Source: CALAGB01 sp963789565 (GTDB taxonomy: Bacteria > Chloroflexota > Chloroflexia > Thermomicrobiales > Thermomicrobiaceae). From it: 64,000 nt of DNA. The notes below the pieces were generated by a model, which worked only from the letters and a program-made list of their open reading frames with translations, did not search any database and had not been told where the DNA came from. Location: the NCBI GenBank assembly GCA_963789565.1, contig CAWBKX010000002.1:1984001-2048000 (forward strand), read 5' to 3'. Positions 1-8,927 of the stretch are shown here, piece after piece. Made by a program: the position numbers and the translations under genes. Each line of letters starts with the position of its first letter. Position 1 is the stretch's first letter.

Positions 1-869
1 TCCGGCGCCGACTGGCGCAGGGCGATGGCGTCCTCCAGCGAGATCTCAGCCGGGATATAGCCGCCCAGCGCATCGTGCGCCGAGGTCTGATCGGTCACTA
101 CGTCGACCTGCACGTCCCGCTTGATCAGCTCCGGCAACACTTCGGCGGCGTTCCCGAGCAGCGCCACCGAGAGGGCACGCTTCTCCGTGCGCGCCGCCTC
201 AACCCGGCGCAGGGCGTCATCCAGGTCGTCGGTCCACTCGTCGCAATAGCCGTTGTCGACGCGTCTCTTGAGCCGTCCAGGGTCGGCCTCGACGATGAGC
301 GCCGCGCCACCATTCATGGTGACGGCTAGCGGCTGGGCGCCACCCATGCCTCCCAGGCCGGCGGTGACCGTCAACGTGCCTGCGAGCGAACCGCCGAAAT
401 GCTGGCGGGCGCACTCGGCAAAGGTCTCGTAGGTTCCCTGCAAAATGCCTTGAGTGCCAATATAAATCCAGCTGCCGGCCGTCATCTGGCCATACATGGT
501 CAGGCCGAGCCCTTCGAGACGGCGGAATTCGTCCCAGTTGGCCCACTGTGGCACCAGCATGGAGTTACTGATCAGGACGCGCGGCGCCATCTCGTGGGTG
601 CGGAAGACGCCGACCGGCTTGCCGGACTGCACCAACAGCGTCTCGTCGTTGTTGAGCATCTTGAGCTCGCGCACGATGGCGTCGAAGCACTCCCAGTTGC
701 GGGCCGCCTTGCCGGTGCCGCCATAGACGATCAGCTCGTCCGGCTTTTCGGCCACGGCTGGATCGAGATTGTTCATTAGCATGCGCATGGCCGCCTCTTG
801 CTCCCAGCCCTGGCAGCTCAAGGTGGTGCCATGTGGCGCATGAATTTCCCGATGTTCTTTTGCTGTCAT
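1..869 (-). CDS. hutU: urocanate hydratase (urocanase), 3' end beyond window
   Basis: The reading frame begins at an ATG at 869 (MTAKEHREIHAPHG) and stays open to the window edge, giving 289 codons; the C-terminal half lies outside. Urocanase converts urocanate to imidazolonepropionate, the second step of histidine breakdown, in the cytoplasm with NAD+. Seen in the sequence: an N-terminal stretch typical of the family (GTTLSCQGWEQEAAMRMLMN, then VYGGTGKAARNWECF) and a glycine-rich NAD-binding segment (TAGLGGMGGAQPLA). A GAGGAG ribosome site precedes the start. It lies 31 bases after hutH on the same strand, so the two are probably one transcript. Confidence 0.95.
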   Translation of the reverse strand, partial: MTAKEHREIHAPHGTTLSCQGWEQEAAMRMLMNNLDPAVAEKPDELIVYGGTGKAARNWECFDAIVRELKMLNNDETLLVQSGKPVGVFRTHEMAPRVLISNSMLVPQWANWDEFRRLEGLGLTMYGQMTAGSWIYIGTQGILQGTYETFAECARQHFGGSLAGTLTVTAGLGGMGGAQPLAVTMNGGAALIVEADPGRLKRRVDNGYCDEWTDDLDDALRRVEAARTEKRALSVALLGNAAEVLPELIKRDVQVDVVTDQTSAHDALGGYIPAEISLEDAIALRQSAP

Positions 870-900
870 GCGTCTCTCCTCGCCTGTCGCGCCCTGAATC

Positions 901-2517
901 TCATAGCTCTTCGCCGAAGTCCGGCAGACGGAACTCGCCCGCCCGAATCAGCCGGGCCACCTGCTCGATGTCGTGCGACAGAACGCGGTCGTGCGTCACA
1001 CGCGGCACGTCGCGTCTCAGCCGCTCGACGGCTGCCACCACGCCGAGACCAGGCTTGAGTGGCTCATGCTGCTCAACCCCTTGCGCCGCGCAGAGGAGCT
1101 CGATGGCGACGACGCGCCCGGCGTTGACGATGATCTCGGCCGCGCCACGTGCCGCGATCGGCCCCATGCTGACGTAATCCTCCATCCCGGCCGAAGTCGG
1201 GATCGAATCGGCGCTGGCCGGATGGGCCAGCACCTTGTTCTCGGAGACCAGCGCCGCGGCCGTGTACTGCGCCACCATGAAGCCGGATTCCACACCCGGC
1301 GACGGCGAGAGGAAGGCTGGCAGGCCACTGCGTGCGGGGTCAAGCATCAGATAGGTGCGCCGCTCCGAGATGCTGGCCAGCTCCGTCACCGCCAATTTAA
1401 GGAAGTCCATGGCGAGTGCGACTGGCTGGCCATGAAAATTGCCGCCCGAGAGGACGCGGCCTCGGTCAGTATCAGAGGGGAAGCAAAGCGGGTTGTCGGT
1501 GGCGCTGTTGATCTCGATCTCGAGGACTTTGCGCACGTACCCGATCGCGTCCCAGGAGGCGCCCAGCACCTGCGGCGTGCAGCGGACCGAATAGGGATCT
1601 TGCACACGCGGATCGTCCTCGTGACTCTTGTGAGAGGGGAGGATCTGACTTTCGGCGAGCAGTGACCGCATACGTGCCGCGACGCGGACCTGGCCGGGAT
1701 GGGGTCGCACCGCCTGAATGGCCTCATCCAGTGGCGTGTCGGTGCCGCGCAGCGCTTCCAGGCTGGCGGTCGCCGCCACCTCCGCCGTCTCGAGCAGCAC
1801 TGACGCGTCATGCAATGCCAGCACGCCAACGGCCGTCATCAGCTGCGTGCCGTTGATCAGCGCCAGTCCCTCTTTGGCGGAGAGCTCGATCGGTTCGAGT
1901 CCGGCTCGTTTCAACGCTTCACCGCCCGAAAGAACCTCGTCGCTTCCTTTAAGAGTGGCCTCGCCCTCGCCCAACAGCACCAGCGAGAGATGCGCCAGCG
2001 GCGCGAGGTCACCACTGGCTCCGACCGAGCCCTGTGCGGGGACCACCGGCGTGACACTGGAATTGAGCAGGTCGATCAAGCGCTCGACCATCACTTCGCG
2101 CACGCCGGAAAAACCCTTGGCCAGGGCATTGGCGCGCAGCAGCAGCATGGCGCGCACGACGTCGCGCGGCAGAGCGGGCCCAACGCCTGCCGAATGGGAA
2201 CGAATCAGGTTGTGCTGGAGGTCTGAGAGCTGATCGGTGGGGATGGAGACCGTGCTGAGGTCGCCGAAGCCGGTGTTGATGCCATAGGCGGTATCGCCAC
2301 TCTCGACAATCGATTCGACCAGCGCGCGCGAGCGGGTGATGGCTTCCCGGGCGGAGTGCGCCAGGGTCACCGGCACGTCTAACCGCGCCACCTCTACGAC
2401 TTGGGCCAGCGTCAGATTTTCGCCATCCACCTCAACCGGAAACGGGCTCCACCCGGCAGCGTGATCATCGGGAGCAGTGCGCTCCCCGCGTCCGACATCA
2501 TCGTTCACGTGCGTCAC
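901..2517 (-). CDS. hutH: histidine ammonia-lyase
   Basis: Deaminates L-histidine to urocanate, the first step of histidine degradation, in the cytoplasm. The 538-residue protein carries the Ala-Ser-Gly triad (residues 167-169, in GSVGASGDLAPLAH) that cyclises to the MIO electrophile, plus the GINTGFGDLS segment near residue 80 and the NGTQLM region typical of the family. The start is a GTG at 2517 preceded by AGGAG; the first ~25 residues are an extension beyond the usual ~510-residue length, so a later start is possible. It is followed directly by hutU, which supports a hut operon; no hutI, hutG or regulator is visible in this window. Confidence 0.97.
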   Translation of the reverse strand: MTHVNDDVGRGERTAPDDHAAGWSPFPVEVDGENLTLAQVVEVARLDVPVTLAHSAREAITRSRALVESIVESGDTAYGINTGFGDLSTVSIPTDQLSDLQHNLIRSHSAGVGPALPRDVVRAMLLLRANALAKGFSGVREVMVERLIDLLNSSVTPVVPAQGSVGASGDLAPLAHLSLVLLGEGEATLKGSDEVLSGGEALKRAGLEPIELSAKEGLALINGTQLMTAVGVLALHDASVLLETAEVAATASLEALRGTDTPLDEAIQAVRPHPGQVRVAARMRSLLAESQILPSHKSHEDDPRVQDPYSVRCTPQVLGASWDAIGYVRKVLEIEINSATDNPLCFPSDTDRGRVLSGGNFHGQPVALAMDFLKLAVTELASISERRTYLMLDPARSGLPAFLSPSPGVESGFMVAQYTAAALVSENKVLAHPASADSIPTSAGMEDYVSMGPIAARGAAEIIVNAGRVVAIELLCAAQGVEQHEPLKPGLGVVAAVERLRRDVPRVTHDRVLSHDIEQVARLIRAGEFRLPDFGEEL

Positions 2518-2704
2518 TCCCTGCTCCTATGATTCCGTCCACTCGTCGCGCCGGATCGCCGGGCATACGTGCCTCATTGCAGCGCCTTCGATTCTTCAGC
2601 ATGGCATGTTCAACCTGCTTAATCAAAACCACATTCGGCTTTGACAGCTATGATGGCGGCTGGCGCTGACATGCTGAGCCATCAAGACACAAGACACAAG
2701 AAAC

Positions 2705-2734
2705 AGCCCGGGCGGAGTTTCCTCCACCCGGGCT
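2705..2734 (-). terminator. strong hairpin terminator of the csbD gene
   Basis: Two 13-base arms (AGCCCGGGCGGAG and CTCCACCCGGGCT) pair with one mismatch around a 4-base loop, and on the minus strand the stem is followed by TGTTTCTTG. It sits 23 bases beyond the csbD stop codon, in the place expected for a factor-independent terminator. Confidence 0.8.
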
Positions 2735-2757
2735 CTGTCTTGCCAGGATGTGGGACG

Positions 2758-2955
2758 TTAGTGGCTGATCTTGTCCTTGACGTCGTCGATCTTGTCTTTC
2801 ACTTCGCCTTTAGCGTGCTGAGCTTTGCCCTTGATCTGGTCGTTCTGACCCTCGGCCACGGTATCGGGGTCGTTGGTCTGCTCGCCCCACTCCTCTTTGG
2901 CCTTGCCCTTGATCTCGTTGCCTTTACCTTTGAGCTTGTCACCCGTGCCACTCAT
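2758..2955 (-). CDS. CsbD family stress-response protein
   Basis: A 65-residue very hydrophilic Lys/Asp/Glu-rich protein (MSGTGDKLKGKGNEIKGKAK...) with the repeated G(K/E)xKGKxKE pattern of the CsbD family, small cytoplasmic proteins induced under general stress whose molecular role is unknown. The ATG at 2955 is chosen because GGAGGG precedes it; the open frame extends further upstream to 3069 but those residues do not look like the family. It is monocistronic with its own terminator. Confidence 0.9.
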   Translation of the reverse strand: MSGTGDKLKGKGNEIKGKAKEEWGEQTNDPDTVAEGQNDQIKGKAQHAKGEVKDKIDDVKDKISH

Positions 2956-3223
2956 AAGAGACTCCCTCCGAAGCTGATAGTTCGTCTTAGACGATTGAGT
3001 TAATGCAATCAGCGTGCCCACCTTCGATACGCCGAGGGGTGGGCCGGTACGAAATCGACTGGTTGACACCCATGGAGCACGTTCCTATGATGCTCCCAGC
3101 CAACCATCACAACGCTAGGGACCCAGCCGACCTCATCGAATGCACCGTCAACGTATTGTCCCGGGCGAGACGCAATCACTGAACCGTACCCATTCCCAGT
3201 GATCCAACCAATGGAGGTACTTA

Positions 3224-4954
3224 GTGGCCAACAGCGCTTCCAAAACCCCCAGACAGCGGTTTAACGAAGCGGCCATCGCCGCCGCATCCTCGCCAACACC
3301 GGTCGTCGAAGTAGGCATCCCCATGCGAGATGGACTTGAGTTGGCAGCCGACGTCTACCTGCCGATCGAAGCTCAACGTCCAGCGCCGGCCATCGTTCAG
3401 ATCACGCCCTATGACAAAAGCAACCCGACCTTCTTTCCGACGGAAGGCCAGTTCTACCAGAGCCGTGGCTATGCCTTTGTCGTGGTCGACGTACGTGGCC
3501 GTGGCAAGTCAGAGGGTGAGTGGCGCGCCTTCGTCAACGATCCCAAAGACGGCCACGACATTATCGAGTGGGTTGCCCAACAGCCCTGGTGCACTGGTAA
3601 CGTCGGGACGACCGGCCTCAGCTACATGGGCTGGACGCAATGGGCCGCCGCCTCGGAATACCCGCCCCACCTCAAATGCATGATTTCCTCATCCGCGGCC
3701 GGACGCTGGCAGCAGGAAATCCCCTATACGTCCGGCGTCTTTCAGCTCTATTTCGGCTGGTGGGTGCATCTGGTGCGTCGCCGCATTGCCGAGTTCTACA
3801 GCGTGGGGCAGATCGACTGGGACGAAGTATTGATGCGTCTGCCACTCGAGTCCATCCGCGATTTCATCAACCCATCCGGCGAGACCTGGCGTGACATGAT
3901 GGACCACAACACGCTCGATGACTTCTGGACGAGCCTGCGCTTTGACGATCGCTATTCGAAGATCGACATCCCCTGCCTGCACGTGACCGGCTGGTATGAC
4001 CTGGAAGATTTGCTGGGCGCGTTTCACCATTACGAGCACATGGTGCGAGATTCACCCGCGCGTGCGAGTCAGCGCTTGATCGTCGGGCCGTGGAGCCACG
4101 TCAATACCCGCTTCCCCGACTCCAGCTATGCAGGGATCGAGTTCGGCCCGGCGGCGGCGCTCGACATGGATCAGGAGCATTTACGCTGGTTCGACTACTG
4201 GCTGAAGGGCGTCAAGAACGACGCGCTGGAGACCAGTAACGTCCGCATCTTCGAACCCGGCACCAACCGCTGGCTTGAGGTCGAACACTGGCCATTGAGC
4301 GAACGTGAGGAATCCCTCTATCTCCACTTTGACGGCCGCACCGGCACGCTGAGCACGTCTGCGAATAACGCCGCGGACCAAACCCAGTCGTACCGCTACG
4401 ATCCGAACGACCCGGCGCCGACGCAGATGGATGTCAAGCTTTATCCAATCGAAGACGTGCCGCTGGATCAAACGGACGTCGAAGCACGGTCGGACGTAAT
4501 CACGTACACCAGCGAACCACTCTCGTCCGAAGTGGCGATCTCGGGCTGGGCGCACCTGGAGCTCTTTGCCTCGAGCGATTGTGATGACACCGATTGGCAC
4601 GTCAAAATCACCGATGTCGATGCAAACGGTCGCTCGCTCAAGGTCACCCAGGGCTGCCTGCGTGCGTCCTATCGAGATTCGCTAAAGAAGCCAGAACCGC
4701 TAACGCCCAATGAGGTGACACGCTTCGATGTCGAGCTGTGGCCGACGCACCACGCATTCCTGCCTGGCCATCGCATCCGCGTGACGATCACCAGCAGCGA
4801 CTTCCCCTGGTTCGCGCGAAATGTAAACCGCTTCGGGCCGATCAACACGCTGACCGATCCGCGTATTGCCACCAACGCGGTGCACCATTCGGCGGCGCAT
4901 GCGTCTCGCATCAAGCTGCCAATTGCCCTGGGATCGATCGATCAGCTGAGCTAA
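3224..4954 (+). CDS. CocE/NonD family X-Pro dipeptidyl-peptidase-type hydrolase
   Basis: A 576-residue serine hydrolase of the S15/CocE group, which cleaves acyl or peptide bonds (cocaine esterase, alpha-amino-acid ester hydrolase and X-Pro peptidase relatives). Visible: N-terminal alpha/beta-hydrolase domain with GLSYMG, nucleophile Ser133; VVDVRGRGKSEGEW upstream; a probable catalytic His in IVGPWSHVN; and a C-terminal jelly-roll X-Pro domain from about residue 340 (ISGWAHLELFASSDCDDTDW, HRIRVTITSSDFPWFARN). No clear signal peptide, so it is probably cytoplasmic. The GTG start has GGAGGT eleven bases upstream. It is followed 327 bases later by a peptide-uptake gene set, so a role in peptide or amide use is possible but not shown. 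Confidence 0.88.
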   Translation: MANSASKTPRQRFNEAAIAAASSPTPVVEVGIPMRDGLELAADVYLPIEAQRPAPAIVQITPYDKSNPTFFPTEGQFYQSRGYAFVVVDVRGRGKSEGEWRAFVNDPKDGHDIIEWVAQQPWCTGNVGTTGLSYMGWTQWAAASEYPPHLKCMISSSAAGRWQQEIPYTSGVFQLYFGWWVHLVRRRIAEFYSVGQIDWDEVLMRLPLESIRDFINPSGETWRDMMDHNTLDDFWTSLRFDDRYSKIDIPCLHVTGWYDLEDLLGAFHHYEHMVRDSPARASQRLIVGPWSHVNTRFPDSSYAGIEFGPAAALDMDQEHLRWFDYWLKGVKNDALETSNVRIFEPGTNRWLEVEHWPLSEREESLYLHFDGRTGTLSTSANNAADQTQSYRYDPNDPAPTQMDVKLYPIEDVPLDQTDVEARSDVITYTSEPLSSEVAISGWAHLELFASSDCDDTDWHVKITDVDANGRSLKVTQGCLRASYRDSLKKPEPLTPNEVTRFDVELWPTHHAFLPGHRIRVTITSSDFPWFARNVNRFGPINTLTDPRIATNAVHHSAAHASRIKLPIALGSIDQLS

Positions 4955-5281
4955 CGATGCTGGATGACCCTGGCTATTCAGGGCCATCTGACCGGCACAG
5001 AATGGCCGATTGTTTCCACCATTTGGTAACGGCACAAGCATTTCTTAACACCCGTTGTCCTTTCGTTTACGTTCATAGACCCCTGTGCTATCGTGGCGCC
5101 GCGTGGCCACAGAGTGAGCAACTACCATACGCGTCGAATCCATTGGAGCGTTAGGGCACGTGTCTGCCCGTTCAACTGATTCGACGGGCGATTGTCCATC
5201 TTGTGGTGATGCGATCTTGGGGGAGATTCCCGCACTACCCACAATCGACTCGCGGGTATGAGGAGAAAGGGGGCTGGAGAT
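4955..5281 (+). other. intergenic region upstream of the peptide-uptake genes
   Basis: About 327 bases with no convincing gene. It contains a small hairpin right after the hydrolase stop (CCCTG/CAGGG, near 4968-4982), and must hold the promoter and leader of the binding-protein gene. No operator could be recognised by eye. Confidence 0.4.
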
Positions 5282-6943
5282 ATGAATCCGGCCGACCAGT
5301 TCAATCAAGCTAGCTATCGATTGTCCCGACGGCGCTTGGTCCAGGTTGGCGCCGGTATCGGAGTTGGAGCGGTCGCAACGCCATTGCTGCTGGCATGTGG
5401 CAGCTCAAATAAGGCGACGAGCACGTCTGGCGGCGGCTCCAGCAGCGGTTCGACCGCGGCGTCAGGGACACAAGCGAGTGGAAGCGGCGGGACGCCAAAA
5501 TCGGGTGGCAAGCTCTCAATGAGCCTGTCGGACGCTGACGTGAAGAGCTTCGACCCGATCATACCAACCGACAATATGTCGATCTGGACCATGCTGCTCA
5601 TCTACGACCAGTTGGTGCGCGTGGGGGCAGATGGCACATCACTCGAGCCAGGTCTGGCCGAGAAGTGGGAAGCTGCGACCGACAACCTCACCTTTACCTT
5701 CAACCTGCGCGACGCGAAGTTCCACGATGGCAGTGCGGCGACCGCCGATGACTGCACCTACTCGCTTGACCGTGCGGCGCACGATAAAGATTCTCAGTGG
5801 TCCTGGCTCTTCGCGGCGCTCGACAAGCTCGATGCGTCTGACTCCAAGACGGTCAAGATCACGCTCAAGGAAGCCTGGGCCCCGTTCCTGGCAGACTGTG
5901 CCATCTATGGCGCGTCGATCATCCCGAAAGCGTTGCACACTCAGAAGCAGGCGGCGCTCTTCGATGCGCCGGTTGGCACCGGCCCCTTCAAGTTCGACAG
6001 CTGGGACAAAACCAACCAGGTGGTGCTGAAGAAATCAGACGTCTATTGGGAAGACGGCAAACCCTATCTGGATGAGCTCGATTTCTTCGTCCTGACCGAT
6101 GCGAACACGCGCATGCTCAAGTTTCAGGCCGGCGAACTCGACATCGCCACCGACGTCCCCTTCAGCCAACTCGAGTCGCTCAAGGCAAATGCGAACTACC
6201 AGATCCTCACTGACGGAGCCGCTCGCTTCGACTACATCGCCATGAACAATACCCGTGCGCCGTTCGACGACAAGAATCTGCGCCAGGCGATCAACTACGC
6301 CATCGACAAAGACTCGATCATCAAGACGGTCTTGTTCGGCTACGGCAAGCCCGCCAATACCATGTTGCCGATCATGCTCTACCACGCGGACGATGTGATC
6401 GGTTATCCATTCGACTTGAGTAAGGCGCAGGATTTGCTCTCGAAGTCGAGCGCCAAGGACGGGTTCAAGGCCGAACTAATCGTCAGTTCGGGCGATCCAG
6501 TCGGACAGCAGGTGGCCCAGCTCATCAAGGACCAACTGACCAAGATCAAGGGTGATATCACCATTCGTTTGGCCGAGCCAGGCAGCGCCACCGATGAGAT
6601 CCATGCCCTGAACTACGACTGGAGCAAGTCCTATTACACGACCGACATCATCGACCCGGATGAACTGGCGACCTTCGGCTTCGTCAGTACCGGCGGCGCG
6701 CAGTCGGTCTGGACTGGCTATAAGAATGATCAGGTCGATCAGCTCGCACTGAAAGGCGAGTCGGAGACCGATGAGAGCAAGCGCAAAGACATCTATCATC
6801 AGATGCAGGAGATGAGCACCGACGACGCGCCGGTCATCTTCCTCTACTACCCAACCGGGCGCACGGCGCTGCAGAAACACGTCAACAACTTCCACATTCT
6901 CCCGACCGGCAACTATCGGATGTGGGAGGTTTGGCGATCCTAG
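5282..6943 (+). CDS. ABC transporter substrate-binding lipoprotein, peptide/nickel family (SBP_bac_5)
   Basis: Captures an oligopeptide-type ligand outside the membrane and hands it to the DppB/DppC-like permeases encoded next. The N-terminus has a twin-arginine-like stretch (SRRRLVQVG), a hydrophobic core and a lipobox ending LLLAC, followed by a low-complexity Gly/Ser/Thr linker, then the SBP_bac_5 fold (GLAEKWEAATDNLTFTFNLR, FHDGSAATADDCTYSLDRA, VGTGPFKFDSW, NLRQAINYAIDKDSI). The ATG at 5282 has GGAG close upstream; an in-frame ATG at 5258 is less likely. About 553 residues. A hairpin follows it, which may set a higher level for the binding protein than for the permeases. Confidence 0.93.
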   Translation: MNPADQFNQASYRLSRRRLVQVGAGIGVGAVATPLLLACGSSNKATSTSGGGSSSGSTAASGTQASGSGGTPKSGGKLSMSLSDADVKSFDPIIPTDNMSIWTMLLIYDQLVRVGADGTSLEPGLAEKWEAATDNLTFTFNLRDAKFHDGSAATADDCTYSLDRAAHDKDSQWSWLFAALDKLDASDSKTVKITLKEAWAPFLADCAIYGASIIPKALHTQKQAALFDAPVGTGPFKFDSWDKTNQVVLKKSDVYWEDGKPYLDELDFFVLTDANTRMLKFQAGELDIATDVPFSQLESLKANANYQILTDGAARFDYIAMNNTRAPFDDKNLRQAINYAIDKDSIIKTVLFGYGKPANTMLPIMLYHADDVIGYPFDLSKAQDLLSKSSAKDGFKAELIVSSGDPVGQQVAQLIKDQLTKIKGDITIRLAEPGSATDEIHALNYDWSKSYYTTDIIDPDELATFGFVSTGGAQSVWTGYKNDQVDQLALKGESETDESKRKDIYHQMQEMSTDDAPVIFLYYPTGRTALQKHVNNFHILPTGNYRMWEVWRS

Positions 6944-6996
6944 TGGACCTCCACACTACGCTTGATGACCGGATAGCACCGGGCTCGAGCGGCGAT

Positions 6997-7029
6997 AACT
7001 GTCACCCATCGACAGGGTGGGTGACAGTT
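6997..7029 (+). terminator. intercistronic hairpin, possible attenuator
   Basis: Perfect 12-base arms (AACTGTCACCCA / TGGGTGACAGTT) with a 9-base loop lie between the binding-protein stop and the first permease start. No long T tract follows. This may be a partial terminator or an mRNA-stabilising stem giving excess binding protein over permease; the regulatory role is inferred. Confidence 0.6.
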
Positions 7030-7072
7030 GTCTACTCCGCGTTTCCGGAGTCGATGATGGGATCCACTTGGC

Positions 7073-8008
7073 ATGGGTAGGTACATACTACGTCGCCTGA
7101 TTCATATGGTGCCGGTCGTCTTCGGACTGACCCTGGTGATCTTCTTCATGATCCACTTGGTCCCCGGCGACCCGGCCGCCATCATGCTCGGACAACGGGC
7201 GACCGTTGAGAACGTGGCACGTCTGCGACACAGTCTGGGGCTAGATCGACCGCTTGCCCTGCAATATCTCCTCTTCCTGAAGAATCTTGGCAAGGGGAAC
7301 ATGGGCGATTCGCTCATCTACCGCCAGCCGGTCCTGGGACTCGTCCTGCACCATCTGCCAACGACCCTGCTCCTCTCCGTCTACACCATGGTGCTGGCGA
7401 TCGTCATTACCGTGCCGCTGGCCACGGTCGCCGCCTTGAAGCGGGATCGAGCCGCGGATCAGGCGGTGCGTGGATTCCTGCTGATCGGCCTGGCCATGCC
7501 GTCCTTCTGGGTGGGCATCAATCTGCTCCTCTTCCTCACGGTGCGATATCACTTTTTTCCAGCGGGTGGTTATGGTGAAGGGTTCGTGCAGCACCTGCGG
7601 CACCTCTTCCTTCCGGCTCTCACCCTGGCGCTCGGAATTTCGGCGATTCTCGTTCGCAACCTGCGCAACAGCCTGATCGAAACACTCTCGGCGGACCACG
7701 TGCGCACTGCCAGAGCCAAGGGCCTCTCGAGCCGCACCGTCTTCACCTGGCACGTGCTGCGAAACTCGGCACTCTCGACGGTGACGATCATGGGCCTCAA
7801 TCTGGGGTTCCTGATGGGCGGCACGGTGATCATCGAACAGGTCTTCGCGTTACCAGGCGTCGGACAACTCTTATTGACGTCCATCTTCAGCCGCGACTAC
7901 CCGGTCGTGCAGGGAATCACTCTCGTCTACGCGGTGATCGTGATCCTGGTGAACCTGATGACCGATCTCTTCTATGCGTCACTCGACCCGCGGGTAAGTC
8001 TCGAGTAA
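7073..8008 (+). CDS. dppB: ABC transporter permease, DppB-like
   Basis: A 311-residue inner-membrane permease of the dipeptide/oligopeptide family. It starts MGRYILRRLIHMVPV with the usual first membrane helix, followed by the PGDPA motif and the conserved segment (LVRNLRNSLIETLSADHVRTARAKGLSSRTVF), which is the EAA loop that contacts the ATPase, and ends LDPRVSLE as DppB proteins do. Six helices are apparent. It lies 14 bases upstream of dppC and was probably co-transcribed with the binding protein. Confidence 0.93.
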   Translation: MGRYILRRLIHMVPVVFGLTLVIFFMIHLVPGDPAAIMLGQRATVENVARLRHSLGLDRPLALQYLLFLKNLGKGNMGDSLIYRQPVLGLVLHHLPTTLLLSVYTMVLAIVITVPLATVAALKRDRAADQAVRGFLLIGLAMPSFWVGINLLLFLTVRYHFFPAGGYGEGFVQHLRHLFLPALTLALGISAILVRNLRNSLIETLSADHVRTARAKGLSSRTVFTWHVLRNSALSTVTIMGLNLGFLMGGTVIIEQVFALPGVGQLLLTSIFSRDYPVVQGITLVYAVIVILVNLMTDLFYASLDPRVSLE

Positions 8009-8022
8009 GGCGGGGGGAAATC

Positions 8023-8898
8023 GTGACCGCGTCCGCGGACACTCAAGCGGAATCCAGGGTTGGCGACGGAGGACGACGCTCGCTACGCCAGCGGCGTCAC
8101 ATCACACGGCCGCTGATCATTGGTGTGACCATCATCGGCATCGTCCTGTTGCTGATCATTTTTGGCCCGATCGTCAGCCCGTACAGTCCGACCGCGACCT
8201 CGCTGAGCGAGACGTTCGCCCCACCGAGCCTGCATCATCCGTTGGGCACGGACAACTTCGGACGCGACATCCTTACCCGCATCCTGTATGGCGGGCGCAT
8301 CGACCTGATGATCGCGTTTCTGGCCACCAGCGTGACGGTCATCGTGGGTAGCCTGCTGGGAGCGCTGGCCGGCTATTACGGAAAATGGTGGGACGTCCTC
8401 ATCATGCGGGCGGTCGATATCGCGATTGCCTTCCCATTTCTGGTGCTGGTGATCGCGATCGTGGCCATGCTTGGACCTGGGCAGAACAATATCTTCATCG
8501 CCATCTGGCTGGTTGGGTGGCTGACGTACGCGCGCATCGTGCGCGGAGAAATCTTGCTGGTCAAACGGCTCGAATACGTCGAAGCGGCTCGGGTCATGGG
8601 GCACAGCGACTGGGGCATCATCATCCGCCACATCATGCCGAACGTGATCACGCCGGTCGTGGTCTACTCGATGGCCGACTTCGTTCTAAACATTCTGGTG
8701 GCCTCGTCCCTCTCATTCCTTGGGTTGGGAGTACAGCCACCCAACGCGGAGTGGGGCTTGATGATCTCCGAGGGACGAGATTTCTTCCTGCGCTCCTGGC
8801 AGCTCACCACGCTCCCAGGTATCGCCATCCTCATCGTTGGTACCGGCTTCAGCCTGCTGGGTGACGGGCTCGCCGATTTCCTGCGACCTCGCGGTTGA
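8023..8898 (+). CDS. dppC: ABC transporter permease, DppC-like
   Basis: A 291-residue partner permease with a GTG start. Features seen: the DppC-type N-terminal helix after a short cytoplasmic tail, HPLGTDNFGRDILTRILYGG, the EAA loop (VEAARVMGHSDWGIIIRHIMPN) and SFLGLGVQPPNAEWGLMI near the end. It pairs with DppB to form the pore. No DppD or DppF ATPase gene follows; the next gene is a D-aminopeptidase, so an ATPase encoded elsewhere must power the transporter if it works. Confidence 0.93.
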   Translation: MTASADTQAESRVGDGGRRSLRQRRHITRPLIIGVTIIGIVLLLIIFGPIVSPYSPTATSLSETFAPPSLHHPLGTDNFGRDILTRILYGGRIDLMIAFLATSVTVIVGSLLGALAGYYGKWWDVLIMRAVDIAIAFPFLVLVIAIVAMLGPGQNNIFIAIWLVGWLTYARIVRGEILLVKRLEYVEAARVMGHSDWGIIIRHIMPNVITPVVVYSMADFVLNILVASSLSFLGLGVQPPNAEWGLMISEGRDFFLRSWQLTTLPGIAILIVGTGFSLLGDGLADFLRPRG

Positions 8899-8927
8899 TG
8901 GAACTTCGTTCAGAGAGGAACCGCCAC